Shown here in pieces: positions 1-10,194 of a DNA stretch of 64,000 nucleotides. The translations under genes and the position numbers were made by a program. The notes under the pieces were generated by a model. The model was not told the DNA's origin. It was given only the letters and a program-made list of their open reading frames with translations, and did not search any database. How positions within the stretch are numbered: position 1 is the first letter of the stretch; each line of letters starts with the position of its first letter. Source of the stretch: Picochlorum sp. 'celeri'. Lineage: Eukaryota; Chlorophyta; Trebouxiophyceae. Location: contig JAACMV010000005.1 of NCBI GenBank assembly GCA_010909725.1, positions 186,001 through 250,000 on the forward strand, given 5' to 3'.

Positions 1-153
1 TGTCCTGATAAACATTGTAACCAAAGCAAATCCTTTCGCTCCATTAATCTGATTGTGAATGTATTCATGTTGCTGCCTCGTCAATGATCCTGGCAGAGAT
101 TCCTAGAGCTCAAAAACACCATAAAGCTCTACGTATCTGAGACGACGAGGCAT

Positions 154-1530
154 ATGGAAAGGAGAAAATTCCTGTTTCTATTCATCGGCAGCGTTGCCTG
201 TGTTTGTCCAATTATATTTGGGTGCGTCTTTGGAATACCAAAGTCAAACAAGGCAACAGCCCCAGAGAATGTCATTGAAAATTCAACAAATCAGCCGCGA
301 GCGTATTCGAATCTCTACTTTCCAGTTAACAGATCTGGTATCGCTTTGACAAGCTACGTGAGCGGGAATGGTACCTCTTTTCATGATGTTGTCATCATAG
401 GAGCAGGGCTCTCTGGCCTCTCTGCAGCACTGAAACTTTGTCAGGAAATGCCGGACCTCGATATTCTCCTTCTTGAAGCTTCTGATACGCCAGGTGGAAG
501 AATATTCAGCACCCAAATGCGCAACAATACGTCGTATATCGACGTCGGTGCCCGCTGGCTCATTGGTTCTGACCAAAATGCACTCCAAGCCTTGGCAAAC
601 CTTGCACATGTTCACAGGGCAAGAGAGCGTCGTGTTACAAGGATGGAGATGTTGAGAAGTATGTTTTATCTATCGCTCTGTAGCAATACTACTTCCTCCG
701 AGTCAGGACTATGCACGCAATCCGCAGATGAATTCGATGATGTGATGCTTGGAGGAGCACACAAGATTGTTGAGTATCTGGTCACACTACTGGCAGAGAC
801 AAGCTGCCATGTGTCGATTCAATTTAATACAAAGGTCTCAAATATAACCACAACAGACTCAATTGCTTCAGTGCGAACAGAGGATGGTCGAGTGTATCCA
901 GCATCCTACATCATCTCCTCCATCCCAGCAGGTGTGCTGCAAGAATCATCAGTCTCGTTTCAGCCAGGCCTGCCACATGTGATTCATCAAGCTATCCAAA
1001 ACCTCCATGTGATCAAAACAAGTGTGATTCATGTGGCATTGAGTGAGTCTATTCCGAGCATGAGGGAACCATATTACAGTGTAGTGGTGGACCAGGAAGG
1101 AGACAAGCACCTGGATGTGGTGAACCTCATGTCATTCACGGGCGACAACCTGCTCGCTCTATATGCAAATCATCGTCTATCGATAGATCTTGAGGAGATA
1201 TCAGATGAGGATATCATGCGAATGATATCCAACTCGCTGCAGCGTGCCTTTGGGACAGCACCATCCATATCCAACTTTTTGGTATCCCACTGGGGCTTGC
1301 ACCCATACGTACGTGGAGCATACACCACCCTATCTGACTGTAGCACCCCTCAAGACCGGGCAACCTTGCGAGAACCCATAGGGGGTAGACTCGTCTTCAC
1401 AGGAGAATGGGTGGCATCCGTCAGTCCTGGGACCTTGACTGGAGCCTTTCTCTCAGGGATTGAATCTGCTCTCAGAATCCTGGAAGCATTCGATGATCAA
1501 ACCTGCACATCCGCCATGGAAAATTGTTAA
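154..1530 (+). CDS. membrane-anchored FAD-dependent amine oxidase
   Basis: A 458-residue protein of the flavin amine oxidase family (polyamine/monoamine oxidase and related enzymes), which oxidise amines using FAD. A hydrophobic stretch at about residues 6-27 looks like a signal anchor. The dinucleotide-binding motif GAGLSG lies at 83-88, followed by an acidic ELLEAS-like strand end and GGRI at about 114-117. Near the C-terminus, TGEW followed by PGTLTGAFLSG is the FAD-contacting end typical of the family. The substrate cannot be read from sequence. No intron is needed. The stop is only 11 bp before the ATG of the next gene on the same strand, which suggests a shared transcript. Family assignment is firm; polyamine oxidase is only the likeliest subtype. 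Confidence 0.85.
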   Translation: MERRKFLFLFIGSVACVCPIIFGCVFGIPKSNKATAPENVIENSTNQPRAYSNLYFPVNRSGIALTSYVSGNGTSFHDVVIIGAGLSGLSAALKLCQEMPDLDILLLEASDTPGGRIFSTQMRNNTSYIDVGARWLIGSDQNALQALANLAHVHRARERRVTRMEMLRSMFYLSLCSNTTSSESGLCTQSADEFDDVMLGGAHKIVEYLVTLLAETSCHVSIQFNTKVSNITTTDSIASVRTEDGRVYPASYIISSIPAGVLQESSVSFQPGLPHVIHQAIQNLHVIKTSVIHVALSESIPSMREPYYSVVVDQEGDKHLDVVNLMSFTGDNLLALYANHRLSIDLEEISDEDIMRMISNSLQRAFGTAPSISNFLVSHWGLHPYVRGAYTTLSDCSTPQDRATLREPIGGRLVFTGEWVASVSPGTLTGAFLSGIESALRILEAFDDQTCTSAMENC

Positions 1531-1541
1531 AAATATATATA

Positions 1542-2453
1542 ATGAATAAAATGACATCCCTTGTGCTACGTTCTGCCCGTGTCGTATCGACCAGAGCGCA
1601 TCTATCCCGTTTCTCAGCATGGACCGATATGACAACCTTCTCACCATCCCTGGTGAGACGAGCATATACAGAGTCTGCGTTTGGTTATAAAACACCAGTA
1701 ATATCACGCACAGTCGGAATGATTGGAAGAAGCTACGGGTCCAACGCTCCACCACCGGACATTGAGGAAACTGAGTTTAATCCAGCTATTGCTAACAATA
1801 TCAGCATTATTGGAAACGTGGGAAGAAAACCCGAGATGAAATTCCTTGAGAGCGGGAGTAAAGTGACCAATTTTCCAGTTGCTTTTACTGACAGACGAGA
1901 TGGAGATACTCAGTGGTTTGACGTGGAAGCTTGGGATGAATTGGCGGATATTGCCAACTTGTATGTCGATAAGGGAGAGCGAGTGGCACTTCAAGGGAGG
2001 CTCAAGGTTCAGGATTGGACGGATAGGGAGGGTAACACGAGGAAGAGTCTTCGAATAGTTGCTCAGCAGATTAAAAAGGTGAAACGAAATTCCATGTATG
2101 GTACCAATCAAATGGATGCTCAAAGGCAGGTATTCCCTGGGCAAGATGAGCAGCAACAGCCGCGACAGGCAATGGTGAGGAATACAAGTGCTGTTCAGCA
2201 AGAACAGCATGAGCAGAGCCCCATGACATTTGAAGAGCTGTGGATGAACTTTTTTGAGAACACGTCTGGTTGGTATGATAATAGAGAGCGAAAGGCAAAC
2301 GGCGAAATAAACCCTAAATCACCTGATTTTAAGCGCATTGAAGGAGGTCGAGATGCGCCAGCACTGTGGATTGAAAGCAAGACGACACCAGCCTGGGTCA
2401 AGGCAGAATTGAGCAAATTAGATAGGTTACAAAACGATATTCCTCCATTTTGA
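1542..2453 (+). CDS. OSB: organellar single-stranded DNA-binding protein, OSB type
   Basis: A 303-residue protein with a Ser/Arg-rich N-terminus resembling an organelle transit peptide, an SSB-type OB fold (about residues 85-190, including a VGRKPE segment, a WFDVEAW strand and KGERVALQGRL) and a C-terminal PDF motif. That motif is read in the run from FEELWMNFF through WYDNR and NPKSPDFK to ALWI. The PDF motif is the plant OSB signature; these proteins bind ssDNA in mitochondria or plastids and restrain recombination. An in-frame non-ATG extension lies upstream, so the ATG at 1542 was chosen (another Met follows at 1551). It sits 11 bp after the amine oxidase stop. Strong evidence for the green lineage. 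Confidence 0.88.
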   Translation: MNKMTSLVLRSARVVSTRAHLSRFSAWTDMTTFSPSLVRRAYTESAFGYKTPVISRTVGMIGRSYGSNAPPPDIEETEFNPAIANNISIIGNVGRKPEMKFLESGSKVTNFPVAFTDRRDGDTQWFDVEAWDELADIANLYVDKGERVALQGRLKVQDWTDREGNTRKSLRIVAQQIKKVKRNSMYGTNQMDAQRQVFPGQDEQQQPRQAMVRNTSAVQQEQHEQSPMTFEELWMNFFENTSGWYDNRERKANGEINPKSPDFKRIEGGRDAPALWIESKTTPAWVKAELSKLDRLQNDIPPF

Positions 2454-2473
2454 TACGAACTACAATGGTAAAA

Positions 2474-2884
2474 TCATTCATCTGTATGGGTGTATTTCAT
2501 GGTACGCCGCTCCTTGTTCTGCGGAGCTGTATGAACTGTGATGTGGGAACAGTTCTCTTCTTCATCTGCCTCCCTCTTCCTGCGCTTCTCCACTCCCCTA
2601 TCCTTTCCGCGAGTATCAGTACTCTTTTTCTTTTCTAAAGCATCCATCCGACGCTTGCTCCGCTTCGATATCATTCCGAATCGCCCCCCCAGCACTTGGG
2701 CTCGTTTCGCAGCTGCAGAAAACAGCGGGGCGAGGCTCTTCGAAGCCGACCGCACCGAACCATCTGAGGAACGCAATGATTTTTTTCTAGGTTTATAGGG
2801 AGTTCTTGGAGGATTTCTAGTCTCTATCTTTGAGTTGGGAGTCACCTCCTCTCGAGACTCCTCTTCTCCCCTTTCAGGAGACAT
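2474..2884 (-). CDS. hypothetical small basic nuclear-like protein
   Basis: A 136-residue Lys/Arg- and Ser-rich protein that I do not recognise. It has an acidic start, a central Arg/Ser/Pro patch, an Ala-rich stretch (LAPLFSAAAKRAQVLGG) and basic clusters such as KRSKRR that could be nuclear localisation signals. No catalytic motif is visible. It is supported by uninterrupted length, non-random composition and a stop 20 bp from the convergent OSB stop, the spacing usual in this window. It could be a chance reading frame; the basic bias partly reflects the base composition. Confidence 0.4.
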   Translation of the reverse strand: MSPERGEEESREEVTPNSKIETRNPPRTPYKPRKKSLRSSDGSVRSASKSLAPLFSAAAKRAQVLGGRFGMISKRSKRRMDALEKKKSTDTRGKDRGVEKRRKREADEEENCSHITVHTAPQNKERRTMKYTHTDE

Positions 2885-3248
2885 GCTCTCGCACTTCCAC
2901 TTCCACAGAGTACCACTATATCACTATATTGTTTTATGTATACACTGCTTCACCCTCCTCGGACACACAGAACGATGTGAGATTTCAAACCACAGAGACA
3001 ATGTTCCATATCACGCAATCCCTGTGATTACAGCTATACTGGATACATCACCAACGGTTATATAAATATTTAATTTTCTTTTTTGGGGGGGGATGGGATG
3101 GGCAAGTGGGAGTTTTTCAAAACGCAAGGATGTTGAGGCAGGGAGGAACAGGGCGCCATCTGATTGGGGCATGCTTGCATGCATGCATATGCCCACTTGG
3201 ACGCAATTGATGGCATTAATTATTATTTATATGGATAGTATATACAGT
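2885..3248. other. intergenic region, probable divergent promoter
   Basis: About 360 bp between divergent starts. It holds a TATA-like TATATAAATA near 3059, a T-run followed by eight G (near 3077-3091) and a TGCATGCATGCA run near 3176. The plus-strand frame stays open from an ATG at 3093, but that ATG is only about 30 bp after the TATA-like element. I therefore treat 3093-3248 as leader. Confidence 0.4.
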
Positions 3249-4226
3249 ATGGATGGTAGAGTATTGCAGACGTGGAGGGGAGGAAGGGGTTGTGTGCTTT
3301 CGTCAGGTGTTGGGTTGAGGAGGTCTCGTCCTCCTGTAATAACGACCATGTGTCGAGGAAGCATGCGTCGTCGGAACGAAGAACGGATGATGGAAGAGTC
3401 TGCAACTCTTATTGATACGATGACGCGGGAGATGCTGCAGGAATTGTTTGTTGGGAGTGCTGTCAACTATGTTACCGAGGGTGAGGCATTGCAAGATGAG
3501 GTGTCTGGGATGCTGGAGCGAGTTGTGGGGCCCAGGATTGATGAGATGCCTGCAGCTGTATTGCCTATGATTGATGCGTACTTGGAAGCGTTGAATGGTC
3601 ATGGGGATAATGGCGAGACTGCCCGTATCTTACAGTTGATCAAAGGGTTTGTGCTGGAAAGGTTGGAGGATACGTTGCCAGAGCCTATGAGGTGTCTTCA
3701 AGAGATAATGGATGCCAATAGGGATGATAGGTTGCAAAAGTACCAGGAGATTGCCGAGAGAGGGGAGTCTATGCTCTTGGATGTGTATAAAGCATGCGCT
3801 GGCCTGATTCAGACACTAGAGGACGAAGATGAGATTGCTGACCTTCGATTCTTGTCGAAATTATGTTTGATAAAATGTGAGATGGATTCCATAATACCTC
3901 CAGATGATTTGAAGGGCGTTGTTCGAAATCGTTTTACAGAGATTGGAGGAGTTTTAGAATATGATTCTGGGTTTTTAAAGGAATTATTGCATGTTCAAGA
4001 CAGCATGAAGCGAATCTCCCTGATCAAGATGAGCATTGAAAAAGTTGATGAGAATTCAATACGCCCTGGAAGATTTCTGGATTGTATTGCAGCAGTCCAA
4101 CAGGAAATGTTGGAGACGCAAGGGGATTCCGATGACCAGGCAGTGTATCATAGGATACAAGATGTTGCTCATGAAACGAGAAAAGTACTTGAGGAATTGT
4201 CAGGGGACTTGCCATTGATGCCTTGA
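3249..4226 (+). CDS. hypothetical protein, possible plastid transit peptide
   Basis: Intronless, 325 residues from the ATG chosen at 3249 (others in frame at 3093 and 3231). The first about 45 residues are rich in Arg, Gly and Ser and poor in acids, like a plastid or mitochondrial transit peptide. The rest is acidic and mainly helical, starting near the segment TMTREMLQELFVG and running to a SGDLPLMP end. No metal-binding, nucleotide-binding or membrane motif is visible, and I cannot name a family. It converges on the SET/MYND gene with 21 bp between stops. The transit peptide and organelle location are inference. Confidence 0.6.
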   Translation: MDGRVLQTWRGGRGCVLSSGVGLRRSRPPVITTMCRGSMRRRNEERMMEESATLIDTMTREMLQELFVGSAVNYVTEGEALQDEVSGMLERVVGPRIDEMPAAVLPMIDAYLEALNGHGDNGETARILQLIKGFVLERLEDTLPEPMRCLQEIMDANRDDRLQKYQEIAERGESMLLDVYKACAGLIQTLEDEDEIADLRFLSKLCLIKCEMDSIIPPDDLKGVVRNRFTEIGGVLEYDSGFLKELLHVQDSMKRISLIKMSIEKVDENSIRPGRFLDCIAAVQQEMLETQGDSDDQAVYHRIQDVAHETRKVLEELSGDLPLMP

Positions 4227-4247
4227 TCAAGTATTCTTCATAAAGTC

Positions 4248-5881
4248 CTACTCGTGCGCGAGGCACTTGGCACATGTGCATTCAAAACCATAGTCCTGAA
4301 GCTGCTTCTGTCGCTCCTCATAGTCCTCATTCTCATCAATGTAGCTCACCGTCAGTTCCGTCCCGGCAGAAACTCGTTTCAAAGTTTGAATAATGGCTGC
4401 ATTATTAACAATGTATAGTATAATCACGGGACAGGTGTATCCTATGAGATGGTCAAATACGCACCGTGATTGTTCTGGGATGGATCCTGAGGTAACATGA
4501 CTCTGCAATTTGGAACACAGCTGTGATTCATGCAAGAATGGAGGGGATAAAATCCAGTTCCTTCTAAAAGGCAATTCAAAAAGTCTTCTACGATCTCGCG
4601 ACATTCCTGGTCGTCGCATGGGTGTATCGAGGTGACAAGTTTTGACATGTCTTCCAACTGTGTCTCAGAAACATTTTCCAATATCTCCGGGCCTGTGGCT
4701 AATATTGATAGGTTATTCAACTCAAACATTCCAATAAGATATCCCCATATATCTAGATGTAACAGATATTTGCCGAACGTGTTGTACAATTGGGGATGGC
4801 CTAGCTCAATGGCATGGAAGAAGAGGACAAAAGAATCCATGGCAAGTTCTTTCAAATCTGCACGTAGAGTATGATGAATCTACTCACTCAAACAAAAGCA
4901 TGTAACAATAAATGCTAAAGAACATACCTGATCGAAACTGAGATTCCTCCGAGGGATGGACATCGTCAGGACGTGCCACACTTTCCCACCAGAGCTGTTT
5001 GTAACCCATTTGATACGGCTTCCAGGCCTCACGGAGCGCTGCTTCGGGAGACAATACATCCTGTGATGTATCCATTAAATTACTTGCATGCAGTATAACT
5101 CGGGATATAGCTTTGGCAGCCAAAATAAATATGTCATTAGTCTGTCGGGCATGCTGATAAAAACGTTCCATCCACTCCTGTGCCACTGGTTTATCCTTTT
5201 GGCATTCACACATCAGCATGTGGTGAGTTTCCCAGGATTTTTGGCGGCATTCAACGCTGCAGTAATAAGACGAACAGGAATTGGGGCATCTGAAGATAGG
5301 ATCTTTTTCCTCTTGGGCAACACACAGGGATGGCACATCCCGCAGGGCAGTCTCTGGCACCTCACCCGTCATGAAATACGTCATCTGATCCATCAATGAT
5401 GCATCAATGTAACGAAAACATTGTTCGCATATCAAAGGGCGATTTTCATCCATTTTAAAAGATTGCATTGCGACGAGAGGCTTGTCAACAAACAGAACAT
5501 CCCCCACCTCTGCATTCTGTACTGCAAACATGCCCTTGCCTTTCCCTCTTCCAGCGTCATGTCGTATTTCTATGCTAGAACCCTCAACCAACTGTATAAA
5601 AATGTAACAAATAGGAAATACGATACCATACTCGGGCGATGATACATTCTTACTGGTATTTTTTTGAACAACAGGAGTAAACCAACTACCCCCAACCACC
5701 CAACGAGAGACACCGCGTCTATCAGTGACTCTGACGTATTATATCAATTAAAAATATGAATAGAGAAGAAACCCACATTTCTATAGTACTCATCGAGCAC
5801 ATCCCTGCTTCTGGGCTGTTCCAGGGATAGACATGCAACCTTTGTGTCCGTACTACTTGCTTCACCTGTCACTCGATCCAT
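4248..5881 (-). CDS. SET and MYND domain protein (SMYD-like)
   Basis: Four exons by my reading: 5777-5881, 4928-5591, 4465-4857 and 4248-4396 (introns 185, 70 and 68 nt), giving 436 residues in frame. The protein has a split SET domain. The N-terminal SET strand (GRGKGKGMFAVQNAEVGD) is followed by a MYND zinc finger with Cys pairs from CEQC through YCSVEC to a terminal His/Cys set. Then come the SET core NHSCVPNC, an AGTELTVSYID strand, and the post-SET GFECTCAKC. SMYD proteins methylate lysines on histones or other proteins; the target here is unknown. Exon 1 is supported by exact phase-0 joining to the SET start. The gene is convergent with the upstream hypothetical gene. Confidence 0.82.
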
Positions 5882-6101
5882 TGCACTGATCACACATCTA
5901 TGACAACATATTATATATGAGAATGCATTCTATGACAAGAATGGCCTCTCGATGTCTGAGTATGGACGATTGAATGTCGTAAAAAGGAAAAAAAACTGGC
6001 GCGCCGGTGATCGAATTTTGCTCAAGGCTTTTAACTCTGTGTATTCCTCCACATTCTTGATCTTGTACCAAATTTGTACTGCTCAAAGATTTATATCTAT
6101 A

Positions 6102-6496
6102 ATGCCAGGTGCGTTCTATCTATTCGTGGCTACCTAGTGCATTCAAAATTGCATCCCAACATCTGTCTTTTACCCGCGCTTGTGTCTCTATTGCAGGTAA
6201 AGAGGGAGGTAAGGCAAAGCCTTTAAAGGTATGGTATGATTTAATGGGGTAAATGGCGTAACAGGTGAGCTCATCATGCGAACTTTTTGTCTCTGTTGAG
6301 CAGAAGCCCAAGAAGGAAAAGCACTACGACGACGAAGATTTGGAGCATCTCAAGAAGAAAAAGGTACGCCTAATGTATATATCATCTAATGATTTGAATA
6401 CTGTACACTCATCCATCGTCGTATGGGTATATTCAGGCTGAGGAGGCTGCGTTGAAAAAGGCAAGAGAGGCACTGCTAAAGGGCAAGAAGAAATGA
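6102..6496 (+). CDS. TMA7: translation machinery-associated protein TMA7
   Basis: A 52-residue protein split into four tiny exons (6102-6108, 6197-6228, 6304-6363, 6437-6496). Its start reads MPGKEGGKAKPLK, the conserved TMA7/CCDC72 N-terminus. A Lys-rich acidic/basic helix follows, ending in GKKK. TMA7 associates with ribosomes. The family usually ends in a GGIKKSGKK-type tail; here the C-terminus is shorter. Exon 1 is only 7 nt (ATGCCAG), so this gene is easily missed. The third intron-exon border is GAGCAG, a tandem acceptor that could add one Gln. The TGA stop overlaps the ATG of the next ORF (ATGA). Confidence 0.85.
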
Positions 6497-6699
6497 GCAC
6501 GCATCGTGCTGAGAGAAAGCAACAGCCTACAGATTGCACCGCCTGCCGCATTATAGGAACTGTTGTGTGTTTTGGTTTGAGTGCGCATCTCACCCTGTCG
6601 ACGATATCAAGCCCCCCAACCTCTCCAATTCAGAGACGTGTTGTATTAGCCTGTGCTGGTGGATTTGCAGCCCTTGGCCTTGCACGTGCAATTATATAA
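6493..6699 (+). CDS. DMAC1/DUF4536-like small membrane protein
   Basis: A 68-residue ORF starting inside the TMA7 stop (ATGA, 4-bp overlap). It has DCTACRIIGT followed by a hydrophobic segment, a short loop with Pro/Ser, then a second hydrophobic segment rich in Ala/Gly/Leu. A CxxCR motif before the first of two helices is typical of the DUF4536 family. That family includes DMAC1/TMEM261, an assembly factor of the distal membrane arm of mitochondrial complex I. The family call is by pattern only. It ends 2 bp from the convergent gene. Translation would need reinitiation, leaky scanning or an internal transcript start. Confidence 0.55.
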   Translation: MSTHRAERKQQPTDCTACRIIGTVVCFGLSAHLTLSTISSPPTSPIQRRVVLACAGGFAALGLARAII

Positions 6700-6701
6700 T
6701 A

Positions 6702-7167
6702 TTACGACGAATTGGCAATGTAATCTATAGCATATAAAACTGTCTTCTCATCATTCACCTCTTTCTCCGCGCTTTCCATAAGGACCTTTTCAATTCCTTT
6801 GAACTGATCAAGGAATGAAGCAAGTGCGTGCGCATCATCATTCTCCTTTGCTGCTGTATTCAATGCTTGAACCTCACTTCTGCTATCACCACCATTAGTA
6901 TCCTCTTCACTCTGAGCCATACTACTATCATGACTGCTGCTGCTCGTAGTTATACTGCTACTGGTACCACTGCTGCTTGGGGTGTCGTCACTCGACCTTT
7001 CCTCTAGGCTGCTGCTACTTGTGGTCGATGCATCCTTCTTCTGCATGCAAAATACGCGATGATATTACTGTCAGAGAGCATAGGATGCGTATGAATCGTA
7101 CATTAGGCTGATTCAACCGTCTGCTTATTTCAGCGAGTGCATTAGATTCTCGGAACTTTTCATACAT
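6702..7167 (-). CDS. hypothetical Ser-rich small protein
   Basis: Two exons join in phase 0: 7102-7167 (MYEKFRESNALAEISRRLNQ start) and 6702-7040, with a 61-nt GT-AG intron, giving 134 residues. The N-terminal helix is well formed. A low-complexity Ser/Thr/Asp stretch then occupies about residues 28-65, and a second helical segment near the end reads ALASFLDQFKGIEKVLMESA. This looks like a small adaptor or complex subunit with an unstructured linker, but I do not recognise the family. Its stop is 2 bp from the DMAC1-like stop. Confidence 0.55.
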
Positions 7168-7246
7168 TATTTGTATTCTTATTGGGTGTTGCTTCTTGAT
7201 TTAGACAAACAATAGTCAATAAATTATGTACAAGTTAGATGTATGG

Positions 7247-9801
7247 TCAATTTTGTCTGCTTCTGTACCAAATCGGGTCCTTCTGGTGGAGGTACTGGTT
7301 CACACGATCCATAAAGGCTGGACACACAGATGACACATGCTCGTCCAGTCCTCCGCACATGTTGTAAATTCGAAAGAGTGCTTCTGTGGCATCCAGTAAG
7401 ATATAAAAAGACTTGTTTGAGGAGGATCTGCATGGAAACACGACAGAGTGAGGGCAGAGAAAAGTGATCAAAGCATGCATGTGTGGTCGTACTCTTTGTC
7501 AGCATCAGTAATCTCCAAAGCTCTTTTGCACATGACATAGGCAACATCCTGTGCGGCTTTATACACATCAAGATACATGGATTCGTCCCAAGGAAGGCCG
7601 TATTTAATTCTCTTTGCGTGAAAGGGGCTGGACATGATTCCCAGTTCCCAAACAGTTGGCGTGATGTCTTGAATGATGTGAATGATTTTCTTGCATGACT
7701 CTCCAAAGTGCCTCGAACTTGTGGCTGACCAGTTTTGCAGCACATCTGCTGTTTTCTTAAGTCCGTTCATCTTGCCTTCATACTCACAAAGGAACTTTTG
7801 TTTAGATTTCTTTGCAGATGTGCTCCGTTTTGAATCATCTTTGAGCGTCTCTACTGGTTTGTACCATGAAACATACTTCTCACTCTTTGATCGGTATTCC
7901 CGACCTTTATCAAAATGCTGCGTCATATGGTACATCTGAACAAATGTGGGATTCCTCTCCAGAGATAATTTCTCCTCCAGCACAGTCGTGTCAAAGGCAG
8001 CAAGGCTGGTGCCGAATGATGTTTCTTCCTGTGTTTCTTCCATGATGTCCTCATCATCGTTTCTGGACTCCTCTTGTTGACTTGTATGTTGATCCTCTTC
8101 GATGATTGCGTCTGTAGGAGGTATAGGGAGCGCAGCATCATCACCTTGGTCATACAGTCCATCATCATGGTAATCTTCTTCTTTCTCTTGTTGTTCAACA
8201 GGTTGAGTTGGCAACGGAGCATCGGGCACTATCTCGTCTTCATCTGTAGATGATGCATCCTTGGGAACGGCAAACACATTCACTGGAGCTCGTGCAGGTT
8301 CATCATCATCATTGACAGGCAATTCCTCTGGATGTTGTTCATCCATAGGGTGTTCAGGGCTGCCATCTTCTGACCCTGTTGAGGATCTTGTGGAGCCACG
8401 TTCGATATCTTCAGTAGCCTGTTTGTCATCTCCTTTCTTATTTTTTCTTCTTCGAAGAAAGAAAAAGAGGAGCAGACCCAGAATGCACAGGACGCAGGCT
8501 CCTCCCACAGCAGCGCCAGCAATGACACCGATACTAGTGCCACCAGACGATTCTTCAGGTGCGGGGGCAGGCGCAGGAGTAATTATAGGAGGTGAGGGCG
8601 GCGGCGGTATTGCTTGAACAGGAACACTAGGCGATGGTTCTGCAATCGGCACTGGCGGAGACGGAGGAGGAAGTTGTGAGAGACTGAACCGAAGCAGCCT
8701 AGGCACTGGAACGAAATCTTCATCTGTATCTCCGACTCCCAATTGCCCATTTTTTGTCGATCCCCAACAATACACTTGATTCATATCAATGGGCATGCCG
8801 CATGTATGGCTCTCTCCAGCCCCACTCTGTTCCCATATCACTGTCGTAGGTGTCCTCACAAGCTTTGGTATCTCTGCGGGCTCTGTTGTTCCATCTCCGA
8901 GTTGCCCAACATTATTCTCTCCCCAACAATGCATGGTTCCATCCGTAGCTTTAATAACGCAAGCATGGAAGTATCCACATGAGACAGTATACCAAATATC
9001 CCGGGTCACACGATCTGGATCAAGCACAATAGGGACTGTCCCATAAATTTCAAGCAGACTTCCATTTTCATCTATCGATTGTGATGGAATCTTCAAACCC
9101 CAACAGAGCAGCAATCCATCTGTATCAATACCACATGTGAAACCTCTTCCAGTACATACATCCCTCCACAGATTTGGTCCGGAGACCTTTGTTGGCGTGG
9201 AAGTTGACTCTCTGTTCCCAATTCCAAGTTGACCAAACGCATTGTCACCCCAGCACCACGCAGTTCCATCCGATTTAATGCCGCATGTATGCGCATTGAA
9301 CCGATCATCGTCCAATATACGATTTGATGTCTCGATTTGAACCCACGGGGTTGTCGGATCGGGATTTGGTATGCGGAATAATCTGTTTCCAGCAGACAAG
9401 AGCGTGGATGAATCCAAGGGACCGCATTCATTCCCTGCACATATTCCCCAACACAATCCTTGGCCAAATCCCACGATACCACACGCATGATTATTTCCCA
9501 AGGAGACGTATGTCCAATCACTCTGGCCAGCAGAATCAATAGACTGAGCGGTTGGCGAACCCCAACAATTCAGCGTTTCATTCCCAAAAATTCCGCATGC
9601 AGCCCTCTCACCTGCTGCAATCGAGGAGAAAACAGCATCATTAGAACTCAGTATAGGTACTGGATCTATGTATACCTGTGTTGGCATAGGTATATCATTA
9701 TTCAGCAGTATGTTTCCCCAACACCACCCTGTATCATCCTGCAACACGGCACAGCTCGTCCCTACCCCAACACCCAATTTCCAAACAGGTGTTGATGCCA
9801 T
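7247..9801 (-). CDS. RCC1-repeat single-pass membrane protein
   Basis: Exons 7493-9801 and 7247-7427 (65-nt intron) give 829 residues. Residues 1 to about 370 are RCC1/BLIP-II propeller repeats with recurring CGI and CWG motifs (for example AWCWGDNAFGQLG, MHCWGENNVGQLGDG). Most repeats carry paired cysteines, as expected outside the cell. A Pro-rich hinge follows, then a Gly/Ala/Leu-rich transmembrane helix at about 428-450 with an RRRKNKK stop-transfer. After it come a highly acidic linker and a C-terminal helical domain of about 230 residues that I do not recognise. The chosen ATG begins directly in the first repeat with no signal peptide, so a 5' exon may be missing. The architecture suggests a cell-surface receptor or adhesion protein (inference). 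Confidence 0.75.
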
Positions 9802-10194
9802 AGAATCATTAAATAATCTTTATTTCAGAAAGCCATCGTCTTGTTCCTAAACGGAGCGGAACACGTGTGCAGTATCTTTGTTTTGTCGTATAAATATCGG
9901 TATCACCAGAGCAAGATTGGTATCGCTTGGCTGCTCTCAAGGAAGAATTCAAAGGATTACTGCACAGTGTTATCACTGACTGTAAATAGGAATAGAACTG
10001 TATCACAAGACTGCAGATAGAATTGTACTGCATCGGAAATCCATGTCATACCCTAATATTAGGGTATGGCATCTCAAGAGCCCAATCGGGCGCCTTTCAG
10101 GACCCACCGAGGCCATTGACAATCATTGTTTGTACCAGGCGTAGCGTAATAGTTCCGATCGACAGCTCATCCCCATTCTCCGATTTATTACATT
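9802..10194. other. intergenic region, divergent promoter
   Basis: About 390 bp between divergent genes. A short inverted repeat near 10050-10070 reads ACCCTAATATTAGGGT. I could not find a convincing signal-peptide exon for the RCC1 protein here, although one would be expected on the minus strand. Confidence 0.3.

Noticed and set aside
3093..3248. N-terminal extension of the unknown gene from the ATG at 3093
   Set aside because: Lies just downstream of a TATA-like box and adds sequence without protein character; the start at 3249 gives a transit-like leader.
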